Of a stretch of DNA of 7,749 nucleotides, positions 1 through 6,298 are shown one piece after another. Below the pieces are notes generated by a model. It worked only from the letters and a program-made list of their open reading frames with translations, was not told where the DNA came from and made no database searches. The stretch is from Thermoplasmata archaeon (GTDB taxonomy: Archaea; Thermoplasmatota; E2; UBA9212): positions 1 through 7,749 of the forward strand of contig DUKC01000025.1 in the NCBI GenBank assembly GCA_013329495.1, written 5' to 3'. Positions within the stretch are counted from its first letter, which is position 1. The number at the start of each line of letters is the position of its first letter. The position numbers and the translations under genes were made by a program.

Positions 1-86
1 ATAAGCTTGAAGAATATTTACTGAGGTTGAATTGCGGGACAGCCTCTTAAAAGATGAAAATCGGCTGAAGTAACCAGCAGGATTTT

Positions 87-341
87 TTATATAAAACCAT
101 TGGAGTCACCGAGCGAATCTTTGGCCCAAACGTATAAGCCACCGGTGGTGGGCTTTATTCTATTTGGCTCAGACACTGCTAACACATGAGGTATGAAGAA
201 AGCGATTAGGGCAATCATCTATAAGATGAGTACAGACCATCCTGCCTCCCTTGAGGAAAGCGCGATCCACCTTAGGCCTACCATAGCAATTATATTGAAA
301 AGGACTAGATCCTTGACCTTAAGGGTTTTCTCAAATCCCAT
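87..341 (-). pseudogene. N-terminal remnant of an APC-family amino acid permease
   Basis: Read on the minus strand from ATG at 341, this gives 85 codons that match the start of the intact permease at the right edge (7749 downwards). About 58 of 73 alignable residues are identical, and a gapless 220-base comparison shows roughly 77% nucleotide identity. It is broken: codon 41 is TAG (219-221) where the intact copy has Trp, and the frame stops again with TAA (87-89) just after the GGLYVWAKDSLGDSNGF stretch. Beyond about base 90 similarity to the permease fades, so the remaining 380 or so residues are missing. It covers only the first transmembrane helices and cannot make a transporter. Amino-acid identity is no higher than nucleotide identity, which fits relaxed constraint. 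It still has a TATA-like element upstream. It also supplies the probable N-terminus of this permease type (MGFEKTLKVKDL), which is cut off in the intact copy. Confidence 0.88.
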
Positions 342-365
342 AAGACACGAATACCTAGGGAAGGG

Positions 366-374
366 TATAAATTT
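366..374 (-). promoter_or_regulatory. TATA-like box of the permease remnant
   Basis: Read on the minus strand the element is AAATTTATA, ending about 24 bases before the ATG at 341. That spacing would give a nearly leaderless transcript. It appears to be the surviving promoter of the decayed gene. The call rests on sequence pattern and distance only. Confidence 0.5.
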
Positions 375-491
375 CTTCCTACCCAACGTCATGCTTTCTA
401 TCTCTTACCTTTCCTAACAAGGCTTAACCCCTTTTGTCCTAGATCTATTGAACGCCCGATTATTCTTGCCTAACGAGTGGCTAGCGATCCA

Positions 492-508
492 GAGGAAAAG
501 ATATAAAT
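492..508 (+). promoter_or_regulatory. Leaderless archaeal promoter of the AOR-aldolase operon
   Basis: A purine-rich stretch (GAGGAAAAG, 492-500) of the BRE type precedes a TATA box (ATATAAAT, 501-508). The box centre is about 26 bases before the ATG at 531. There is no Shine-Dalgarno sequence between, so transcription should begin at or next to the start codon. This layout also supports 531 as the true start of the oxidoreductase. Confidence 0.7.
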
Positions 509-530
509 TGCTCTCACGCTCTGCATAAGT

Positions 531-2243
531 ATGTCTGGATGGAAAAAAAGGGTTCTTAGAATTGACCTTTCAAACCAAAAGATAGAGAATTTTGCTCCAG
601 AGGATTCCTTATTGAGGGGGTATGTTGGTGGTCGGGGATTGGGAGCGAAGATCATTTATGAGAATGGGGAGGTTGATGCGCTCTCTCCCAAGAATTTGCT
701 TGTGTTTGCTGCGGGACCGCTAACAGGAACCTCTGCCCCTGCTTCAGGGAGGTTTTCGCTTTCAACAAAGTCACCGCTAACAGGCACAATGTTTGACTCT
801 AACTGTGGAGGATCATTTGGCCCCTCCTTGAAAAAGGCAGGATATGACGCAGTGATTGTTAAGGGAAAAGCCCCAAAGCCGGTTTTTATCGAGGTCAAGG
901 ATGAGGAGGTTGAGGTGAGGAATGCCTCGTCCCTGTGGGGGAAGAATGCAAAAGGGACCTATCATGTTTTAAAGGAAAAAGGAAGCGTGCTCTGTATCGG
1001 CAGAGCTGGGGAGAAACGCGTTAGAGTGTCATCGATAATGTCCGATGGAGTGCACGCATTTGGTCGGGGAGGAGTCGGTGCAGTGATGGGCTCAAAGAAC
1101 CTGAAAGCGATAACAGTAAAAGGCTCAGGAAAAATTGAAATCTTCGATCGGGACGAGTTTATTAAACAAAGAGATTCAATCAATAGACTTTTGATTGCGT
1201 GTCCCACAATAAACAAGGGTCTAGCTGTGTTTGGAACTCCTTTCCTAGTAAAGATCACGAGCTGGATGAAGATTCTTCCGGTAGACAATTTTAGAGGGTC
1301 GGACTTTGATCCAGCGCCCCTCTTTGCAAAAAAGATTATCGAAAATTATTCCCCCCTAAAAAAAGCGTGCTATGCCTGCCCCATCGCATGCAAAAGGGAG
1401 GATAAAAAAGGAAAAGAACTTCCTGAATTCGAAACAATTGCTTTGATGGGCCCAAACATAAAGAATAGTGACTACGGTGCAATTGTCGAGGCGAACATAC
1501 TCTGTAACGATTATGGGCTTGACACAATTTCCGTAGGGAACACCTTGGGTGCCTACTCGGAAATTCAAAATAGACTCATTCCTTCTTCGAAACTCGTGGA
1601 CTTGGTGAGGCTAATCGGTGAAAAGGAGGGTGTCGGAAAAAGTCTCGGTGAGGGGGCAAAGTCCTTCTCAGAGTCAGAAGGATTTCCTGAAAAGTCGATG
1701 CAGGTGAAAGGCCTCGAGCTGCCTGGCTATGATCCGCGAGGGGTGAAGGGGTTGGGCTTTAGCTATGCCACCTCCAACAGAGGGGGATGCCACACAAGGG
1801 CGTATCTTGTTGCCCCTGAGATACTCAGAAAACCAAAAGCTATCGACCCTTACACCTTCGCGGGAAAAGCAGGCCACGCGAAGATATTTCAGGACAGGTT
1901 TGCGGCTGTTGATTCGCTTGTCGTGTGCAAATTTGCTTTCTTTGGTGCGGGAGAGGAGGAGTATGCAGGAATACTGAGCGCTGTGACTGGTGTAGAGTAT
2001 TCTCCTGACGACTTGATGCTTACCGGCGAAAGAATATGGAACATCGAACGACTCTACAACTTAAGAGAGGGTTTTGGAAGGGTTGATGACACTTTGCCTG
2101 GGAGGTTCTTTGCTGAAGAGCTGGATGACAGGGGCATAAACAAAGAAGAATTTTTAAAGACACTTGAAGAATATTACCATATGCGTGGATGGGATGAGGA
2201 AGGAGTGCCCTCCAAGCGAAAATTGAAACAGTTGGGGATATAA
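531..2243 (+). CDS. Aldehyde:ferredoxin oxidoreductase (AOR family, tungsten/molybdopterin enzyme)
   Basis: Family enzymes oxidise aldehydes to carboxylic acids in the cytoplasm and pass electrons to ferredoxin, using a bis-pterin tungsten or molybdenum centre and one 4Fe-4S cluster. Seen here: the N-terminal start MSGWKKRVLRIDLS typical of the family; YVGGRGLGAK (31-40); the pterin-binding GRGGVGAVMGSKNLKAI (178-194); the cluster motif CYACPIAC (C280, C283, C287) with the fourth ligand C466 in DSLVVCKF; EFETIALMGPN (299-309); and the second pterin motif DPRGVKGLGFSYATSNRGG (401-419). The end, RGWDEEGVPSKRKLKQLGI, is also typical. At 570 residues it is slightly shorter than the usual roughly 600. 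It is the first gene of a two-gene operon; the aldolase starts one base after its stop. The substrate and the AOR subfamily cannot be read from sequence. No ferredoxin or cofactor gene is adjacent in the window. Confidence 0.95.
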   Translation: MSGWKKRVLRIDLSNQKIENFAPEDSLLRGYVGGRGLGAKIIYENGEVDALSPKNLLVFAAGPLTGTSAPASGRFSLSTKSPLTGTMFDSNCGGSFGPSLKKAGYDAVIVKGKAPKPVFIEVKDEEVEVRNASSLWGKNAKGTYHVLKEKGSVLCIGRAGEKRVRVSSIMSDGVHAFGRGGVGAVMGSKNLKAITVKGSGKIEIFDRDEFIKQRDSINRLLIACPTINKGLAVFGTPFLVKITSWMKILPVDNFRGSDFDPAPLFAKKIIENYSPLKKACYACPIACKREDKKGKELPEFETIALMGPNIKNSDYGAIVEANILCNDYGLDTISVGNTLGAYSEIQNRLIPSSKLVDLVRLIGEKEGVGKSLGEGAKSFSESEGFPEKSMQVKGLELPGYDPRGVKGLGFSYATSNRGGCHTRAYLVAPEILRKPKAIDPYTFAGKAGHAKIFQDRFAAVDSLVVCKFAFFGAGEEEYAGILSAVTGVEYSPDDLMLTGERIWNIERLYNLREGFGRVDDTLPGRFFAEELDDRGINKEEFLKTLEEYYHMRGWDEEGVPSKRKLKQLGI

Positions 2244-2244
2244 A

Positions 2245-2805
2245 ATGAAAGAACTCATAAAATATGGAAAAAAGATGGTTGGATCAGGATTGGTTCATTC
2301 CCACTTTGGAAACGTAAGCAAAAGAGTTGGGGACCAGATGCTGATCAGCACAACAGGCAGCATGCTTGATGAGCTTGAAGGACAGATAATTACCGTGCCC
2401 CTGGATGTAACTTCTCCTGACGAGCTTGATGTGATTGCTTCATCTGAAGTGAATGTCCATCGGACTATCTACAAAGAGACCTCTGCCCTGGCCATTTTGC
2501 ACGGCCATTCAACGTATGCTGTTGTGGAATCGATGCTCTTCAAGCCAGGAGATTCGATTGTGCCTAATGATTCTGAAAGCGTGTACTTTCTTCATGAGAT
2601 CCCCGTCATAAAGGGAGGTATTGGCTCAAAAGAGTTGGCAAACAATGCAGCAAAAGCCCTTCGCCATCACAAAGGTGTCATAGTTCAAGGTCATGGAACT
2701 TTTGCTCGTGGAGCAACTGTTGACGAAGCTTACGTGATTCTCAGCTCAGTTGAGCATGCCTGCATGGTCAAGTACTTGACAGACATGGCAGTGCTGTCCT
2801 TCTGA
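2245..2805 (+). CDS. Class II aldolase (L-fuculose-phosphate aldolase / AraD-like family)
   Basis: These zinc-dependent enzymes cleave sugar phosphates such as L-fuculose 1-phosphate into DHAP and a small aldehyde; some relatives are epimerases or act on 5-deoxypentulose or methylthioribulose phosphates. All hallmark positions are visible in the 186 residues: phosphate-binding FGNVSKR (21-27), ISTTGSML (34-41), the catalytic-acid region SSEVNVH with E68, metal ligands H86 and H88 in LHGHS, and the third metal His H150 in VQGHGTFARG. The length suits a compact archaeal aldolase. The ATG follows the AOR stop by one base (TAA-A-ATG), so translation is probably coupled and the two products are probably needed together. 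The exact substrate is unknown; fuculose 1-phosphate and 5-deoxyribulose 1-phosphate are reasonable candidates by family knowledge. Confidence 0.9.
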   Translation: MKELIKYGKKMVGSGLVHSHFGNVSKRVGDQMLISTTGSMLDELEGQIITVPLDVTSPDELDVIASSEVNVHRTIYKETSALAILHGHSTYAVVESMLFKPGDSIVPNDSESVYFLHEIPVIKGGIGSKELANNAAKALRHHKGVIVQGHGTFARGATVDEAYVILSSVEHACMVKYLTDMAVLSF

Positions 2806-2833
2806 TGACTGCATATCAGTTTAGACTTTCTTT
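2802..2833 (+). terminator. Possible weak terminator between convergent genes
   Basis: The aldolase and the cupin converge with only 26 bases between them. A small inverted repeat, CTGAT...ATCAG (2802-2806 and 2815-2819), overlaps the aldolase stop and is followed by a T-rich run (TTTAGACTTTCTTTA). Archaeal terminators are mainly T-rich tracts, so this could end the plus-strand operon, but the stem is weak. Confidence 0.3.
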
Positions 2834-3182
2834 ACTTCCCCACCAAAACAGTATCCTCATCTGAATAAGGCGGGCTGCAAAAACACAAAAATCTCAGGGG
2901 AATGTTTCCAAGGTTGGTTATCCTGTGCATCTTCTTAGGAGGGATTGCGATTGCATGTTCCCTAGAGACTTCCTCCTTCTCTCCCTCGATCTCCATCAAT
3001 CCATTTCCCTCAAGAAAGTAGTAGATCTCCTCTGACCTTGCGTGATAATGAAGTTCGGTGGTTTGACCCATCTTGACGGTCGCTTCCGCCAGGCTCATCT
3101 TTTTTGAATGATTTAGCTCTCTTGTTTCAGCCTTATCTTTGGTGACAAATGGTTCTACGTTGTCTCTATGAATTTTTTTCAT
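2832..3182 (-). CDS. Small single-domain cupin protein
   Basis: From ATG at 3182 the protein has 116 residues and fits one conserved beta-barrel cupin domain (Cupin_2 type). Motif 1 is complete: G-x5-HxH-x4-E-x6-G in GQTTELHYHARSEEIYYFLE followed by GNG, with two His and a Glu as likely metal ligands. Motif 2 follows as PPKKMHRITN, providing the last His. Such proteins bind a metal and act as small enzymes, isomerases or sensors; sequence does not show which. I chose 3182 because family members begin close to the KKIHRDNVEPF stretch. The frame is open further upstream, and a TTG at 3233 would add 17 residues (with a CLCG stretch) unlike the family. No TATA box is obvious before it, so it is probably transcribed with the nitroreductase upstream, 82 bases away. 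Confidence 0.85.
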   Translation of the reverse strand: MKKIHRDNVEPFVTKDKAETRELNHSKKMSLAEATVKMGQTTELHYHARSEEIYYFLEGNGLMEIEGEKEEVSREHAIAIPPKKMHRITNLGNIPLRFLCFCSPPYSDEDTVLVGK

Positions 3183-3264
3183 TCTAGCCTTTGCTTTTTC
3201 TTGCCCACAAAGACATACCGCGGGGATAAGCAAGGTTCGGGAGTGTCCTGCCCAACATCAAATT

Positions 3265-3768
3265 TCAAAGGAAGTGCACTGCCTCTTCAAAGCTCCTCGC
3301 GGTTCTCGTCGCTTCTGCTCCCTCTCTTACCCCTACAGGTACCAGAGAAAGCAACCTTAGATTAGGGTTAACCTCTTTCGCGTTGATGAGCTCCATGACT
3401 TCACTCTCGTATCCCTTGTTCCAACCTGCCACCCAGCAGGTTCCGTAACCTAGAGCATGCGCAGCCAGAAGTATGTTTTCTGTTGCTGCAGAGCAGTCCT
3501 CGACTATGCGCTTGCTCCTCGATTCATCTCCAGTCACTATTATGCAACATGCTGCATCTTTTATGTGCTTCCCGTAGGTGCAGATTTCTCCTAGTCTCGT
3601 CAGCCTCTCCCTGTCCCGAACAACGAAAAACTCCCAGGGTTGCCTGTTGTCAGCGCTCGGAGCCAAGATCGCACATTCTAGGATGTCCTTGAGATCTTTC
3701 ATGCCAAGTGCTTCTTTTTTGTATCGCCTTACGCTTCTTCTCGTCTTCAAACATTTTATAGCATCCAT
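3265..3768 (-). CDS. Nitroreductase-family FMN oxidoreductase
   Basis: The 167-residue protein is a short member of the NADH oxidase/nitroreductase fold, which uses FMN and NAD(P)H to reduce nitro groups, quinones, flavins or other acceptors. Visible family features are TRRSVRRYKKE near the N-terminus (9-19; Arg and Ser for FMN phosphate), APSADNRQPWEFFVV (36-50), and the C-terminal DCSAATENILLAAHALGYGTCWVAGW (about 91-116) that completes the flavin site. It functions as a dimer in the family. The start at 3768 is backed by an AAGGAGAG ribosome-binding site at 3777-3784 and an upstream TATA-like box, so unlike its neighbours it appears to have a short leader. It is probably co-transcribed with the cupin downstream. 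The natural substrate is unknown. Confidence 0.9.
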   Translation of the reverse strand: MDAIKCLKTRRSVRRYKKEALGMKDLKDILECAILAPSADNRQPWEFFVVRDRERLTRLGEICTYGKHIKDAACCIIVTGDESRSKRIVEDCSAATENILLAAHALGYGTCWVAGWNKGYESEVMELINAKEVNPNLRLLSLVPVGVREGAEATRTARSFEEAVHFL

Positions 3769-3776
3769 GAACCTCG

Positions 3777-3784
3777 CTCTCCTT
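3777..3784 (-). promoter_or_regulatory. Ribosome-binding site of the nitroreductase
   Basis: On the minus strand AAGGAGAG lies before the ATG at 3768, with the GGAG core about 10 bases away. It decides the start choice and is the clearest Shine-Dalgarno site in the window. Confidence 0.55.
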
Positions 3785-3812
3785 GCTTTAAGCGTGAGGT
3801 TAAGGGATTGTT

Positions 3813-3823
3813 GATATTTAATT
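3813..3823 (-). promoter_or_regulatory. TATA-like promoter of the nitroreductase-cupin unit
   Basis: The AT-rich AATTAAATATC (minus strand) is about 44 bases before the nitroreductase ATG, which would place the transcript start about 20 bases upstream of it and leave a short leader with the ribosome-binding site. It lies in the 81-base gap after the decarboxylase stop, so the nitroreductase can be transcribed independently. Confidence 0.5.
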
Positions 3824-3849
3824 GTGCTTGTTTTTGCGGGAGATTTTAC

Positions 3850-5217
3850 TCACAGGTCAACAACAAGATCTTTCTTAAAAACATCTTCATAGCTTTCTCT
3901 TTCCCTTATCAAATAATCTTTGTTTTTATACACCATAACAGATGCGGGTAATTCCACAGAGTTTCCGCGGCACGCATGGAACCAGTGGTACGCCCCCATA
4001 TCCAGCACAGCGACGATGTCCCCTCTTTCCATTTGGGGCATGCTCCAATACAAAGGGGAAACAACATCTCCAGAATAGCAGAGATTACCTACAAATCTCA
4101 CAACATTTTCTGGTTCTCTTCCCGCTTTGTTGGCAACAACAATGTTGTTGTGTTCTTTCCACAAGATGCTCACAAGGACCAGGTTTGCACCAATATCTAA
4201 AGAGACTTGCAATGGGTTGGCTTGCTTAACATTCTTCACCCGACCCAACAAAATACCTGCATCGCCAACGATGCTCCTTCCGGGTTCTATTACCAGAGTG
4301 AAATCGTGCTTTATTGACGAGCAAGAGTTCGTCAGGGTTCTAACATAGTCAGTTTTGCTTATTGAACAATAGAGATTTGGCCGGCGCTCTAAAAGTCTCT
4401 CTTTGTATGCGTCCTGCACTTTACCCTCTTCTGCTTTGCTCTTTGCGTAGGATATTCCCAAACCCCCTCCAAAATTGAGGTAGCGAAACTCGATTCCAAG
4501 CTTCTTTTCAATGTATTTGGCAAAATCTACAAGTTTCCTGGCCCCCTCCTCGAAGACTTTTAGGTTTGTTATTTGTGATCCAAGATGCATGTTCATCCCT
4601 TCGATGCCTAGATTGCTGGATCTTGCAAGTTCATATGCTTTTTCTGCAAGCTTAAAGTTCAATCCAAATTTGCTGTTAGCAACTCCAGTTGCTATTGCGG
4701 GATCTGTGTTCACCGAAGTCTCAGGGTTTACCCTTATACTTATCCTTGCTTTTTTTCCACTTTTAGTGAGGTGTGTGAGGTCGTTAAGCTCTGTCAAGTT
4801 GTCGACATTGATCATGACGCCGAGCTCGATGGCGGTTAGCAAAGCGTCCTGTTTTTTTGCATTGCCATTGAAGAAAATCTTTTTCGGCGATATTCCCGAA
4901 TCAAAAGCAGCATAGAGCTCATTGGCATAGGAAACGTCGCAACCCAGACCCATTTTCTTTGCAAACCTCAGTAAAGAGAGATTGGTGTTGGCTTTTGCGG
5001 CATATGCTATTATAAACTTCTCCTTAGATATTCCGAGTTTCCTAAAGCTGTTTGCATATTCATTCACATTATCCTCAAACCTGTCACCACTTATGACAAA
5101 AAGGGGAGTGCCGTACTTCTCGGCAAGTTTAACGCTGTCGCTCTCTCCAATGTACAGTCTGTCATTTTTTACGTTAAAAGGCGGGACCAGATCAAAGCTA
5201 GATGTTACAGGAGACAT
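3850..5217 (-). CDS. LysA-like fold-III PLP-dependent decarboxylase, substrate pocket diverged
   Basis: The 455 residues follow the diaminopimelate/ornithine decarboxylase plan: an N-terminal alanine-racemase-like barrel with the PLP lysine K75 in YAAKANTNLSLL, RVNPETS (162-168), NSKFGL (181-186), MHLGSQ with the ring-stacking H211, the GGG loop (250-252) and EPGR (311-314), then a C-terminal beta domain ending in RERESYEDVF. The core needed for PLP chemistry is intact, including C380 and Y410. The usual diaminopimelate-specific positions are not: the family RPxLY segment reads VSILW (349-353; Arg to Val, Tyr to Trp), CESxD reads CYSGD (380-384; Glu to Tyr), and the SSNYN-type stretch reads ACRGN (415-419). 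General databases would probably label it lysA, but I infer another amino-acid substrate. No other lysine-pathway gene is nearby, and it has its own leaderless promoter. Confidence 0.88.
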   Translation of the reverse strand: MSPVTSSFDLVPPFNVKNDRLYIGESDSVKLAEKYGTPLFVISGDRFEDNVNEYANSFRKLGISKEKFIIAYAAKANTNLSLLRFAKKMGLGCDVSYANELYAAFDSGISPKKIFFNGNAKKQDALLTAIELGVMINVDNLTELNDLTHLTKSGKKARISIRVNPETSVNTDPAIATGVANSKFGLNFKLAEKAYELARSSNLGIEGMNMHLGSQITNLKVFEEGARKLVDFAKYIEKKLGIEFRYLNFGGGLGISYAKSKAEEGKVQDAYKERLLERRPNLYCSISKTDYVRTLTNSCSSIKHDFTLVIEPGRSIVGDAGILLGRVKNVKQANPLQVSLDIGANLVLVSILWKEHNNIVVANKAGREPENVVRFVGNLCYSGDVVSPLYWSMPQMERGDIVAVLDMGAYHWFHACRGNSVELPASVMVYKNKDYLIRERESYEDVFKKDLVVDL

Positions 5218-5243
5218 ACCAGAGACATATACATTTGTGATAC

Positions 5244-5251
5244 TTTAATAT
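5244..5251 (-). promoter_or_regulatory. Leaderless promoter of the LysA-like gene
   Basis: On the minus strand ATATTAAA ends about 26 bases before the ATG at 5217, with no ribosome-binding site between. Other ATGs in this interval are out of frame, which supports 5217 as the start. Confidence 0.55.
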
Positions 5252-5275
5252 TCCTGTGTCTGCGCCTTTTGCTGG

Positions 5276-5290
5276 AAAAAGGGGAGGGAG
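5276..5290 (-). terminator. Possible pyrimidine-rich terminator after the E2-like gene
   Basis: Read on the minus strand, the gap after the E2-like stop contains CTCCCTCCCCTTTTT (5290 to 5276). A T-run without a clear stem is compatible with archaeal termination. It lies just upstream of the LysA-like promoter, in a 154-base gap that shows no other gene. Confidence 0.3.
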
Positions 5291-5371
5291 GCTCTATAAG
5301 CATCAAACGAGAGGAGTACTTCCTTTCTCTTTGGGTCTGCTCATAGCTCTGCTCAATTTTCAGTAATTTCT

Positions 5372-6103
5372 TCAAACCAGCCAAGTATCTGGCGCCTCCA
5401 ATCTCCTCTTCAACTCATTCAAGAATTCTATTGGAGTGTTTGCCATCATCGCGAAGTGATCCCAACAAAGTATTGCATTCATCATCTTTCTGATAACGAT
5501 CTCATCCCCTTTGACAACGGGTTTCTTCGAGATGCTGCATATCACTAACCCGCTCGTTAAGTTTCCTCCCATCTGCCCAAAACAAGAGTCTACGTGTCCT
5601 ATCGTTCCCACGTTGCTGATGCAGAACATAGGCTTGTTCCAATGATGCAATTCTGTAGGAGAACCCTCTTTTGCCAACTTTATCTGTTCATTCAGCTCTT
5701 TCGATAGATCAATTAACCCCTTTTGGTTTGCCTTCTCGATAACCAACGCGTAAACAGTATCTCCCAACTGGATCGGAAGAACTGTCCTTATCTCTTTTGG
5801 ATCTGAGCATAGGATTCTGTCGAGTCTCTCCGTTCGCATTCCAGACAGTATTGGAAAGTCTTCCAATGCATTCGCTACTGCCTTTACTATCAAAGAATTG
5901 AAGCTGACATGAGTGCCGCTTTCTTTCTCTACTTTCTTCCTGAAATCATCCGCTTCTGTCATGTCGATCTCTGTCTGCACGCTGCAAGAGTAAGCCCGCT
6001 CTCCTCGAAAATTTGTGACCAAGGGCCACAAGGCCTCGTCTAATTGGTAATAACACCTTCCATTCTCATCAACTTTTAGTTTCCTACGCATTTTAACAAC
6101 CAC
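5372..6103 (-). CDS. Stand-alone E2-type acyltransferase domain (2-oxoacid dehydrogenase acyltransferase family), altered active site
   Basis: The protein (243 residues from GTG, 239 from the ATG at 6091) matches only the catalytic domain of dihydrolipoyl acyltransferases (PF00198 type, related to chloramphenicol acetyltransferase). Matching segments are VSFNSLIVKAVANAL (66-80), FPILSG, FCISNVGTIG (160-169), KPVVKGDEIVIRKMMN and DHF...FLNELKRRLEAP. It lacks the lipoyl domain and the E1/E3-binding domain of a true E2, so it is not a normal 2-oxoacid dehydrogenase component. The motif DHRxxDG reads DHFAMMA (215-221): the catalytic His H216 remains, but the Asp-Gly pair is lost. It may be an acyltransferase on a different donor, or a non-catalytic relative. 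The GTG sits about 26 bases after a TATA-like box and could be a leaderless start; the ATG four codons later is the alternative. The AOR and aldolase are far away on the other strand. Confidence 0.85.
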   Translation of the reverse strand: MVVKMRRKLKVDENGRCYYQLDEALWPLVTNFRGERAYSCSVQTEIDMTEADDFRKKVEKESGTHVSFNSLIVKAVANALEDFPILSGMRTERLDRILCSDPKEIRTVLPIQLGDTVYALVIEKANQKGLIDLSKELNEQIKLAKEGSPTELHHWNKPMFCISNVGTIGHVDSCFGQMGGNLTSGLVICSISKKPVVKGDEIVIRKMMNAILCWDHFAMMANTPIEFLNELKRRLEAPDTWLV

Positions 6104-6128
6104 TTAATATCACATAACTTTCCTGTTG

Positions 6129-6137
6129 AATATTAAT
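6129..6137 (-). promoter_or_regulatory. TATA-like box of the E2-like gene
   Basis: ATTAATATT on the minus strand ends about 25 bases before the GTG at 6103. This spacing points to a leaderless GTG start, or to a 12-base leader if the ATG at 6091 is used. Confidence 0.5.
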
Positions 6138-6199
6138 GTTACTCAGCATAGTTGCTTCCTCAACTTTGACTTTTCGGGAGGGTCGCTTTATGACTAGTT

Positions 6200-6298
6200 C
6201 TATTTTTGTGCTGTAACCTTGTACATGGCTGCTCTTCCATGCCCCGTTAATGCCCCAAGGTGTCCTTTAAGCATGTCGTTGACTTCTTCATCACCCAT
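6200..6298 (-). CDS. Possible 32-residue small protein, unknown function
   Basis: An ATG frame on the minus strand encodes MGDEEVNDMLKGHLGALTGH followed by GRAAMYKVTAQK and ends in TAG. I do not recognise it. Its composition is protein-like: an acidic start, a central Gly/Ala/Leu part and a basic end, with no Cys or Trp. It starts 41 bases after the permease stop. A TATA-like TAATAA (6320-6325) lies about 25 bases before the ATG; an AAGGAG overlaps that area but is too far away (17 bases) to serve as a normal ribosome-binding site. It could be a real small gene, the end of a decayed gene, or chance. Confidence 0.3.
   Translation of the reverse strand: MGDEEVNDMLKGHLGALTGHGRAAMYKVTAQK

Larger units (their letters stand above)
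342..530. other. Divergent intergenic region, permease remnant / AOR
   Basis: The 189 bases hold the minus-facing TATA-like box at 366-374 and the plus-facing one at 501-508. I found no open frame with protein-like content. The only symmetrical element noticed is an 8-base palindrome, TAGATCTA, at 440-447, which is too short to call an operator. Confidence 0.6.

Noticed and set aside
193..417. 74-aa plus-strand frame at the left edge
   Set aside because: It lies antisense to the permease remnant and its translation has no protein family resemblance.
440..447. TAGATCTA palindrome as an operator
   Set aside because: Eight bases of symmetry is expected by chance and it does not overlap either promoter element.
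2803..2820. TGATGA resembling a C/D box small RNA start after the aldolase
   Set aside because: The preceding base does not fit the C box, and no properly spaced D and D' boxes were found; the match arises from the TGA stop codon.
3942..4915. Several plus-strand frames of 70-134 aa within the LysA-like gene
   Set aside because: All are antisense shadows of a strongly supported conserved gene.
5372..6103. A true pyruvate dehydrogenase E2 subunit
   Set aside because: Lipoyl and peripheral-subunit-binding domains are missing, the signature motif is altered, and no E1 or E3 gene is present.
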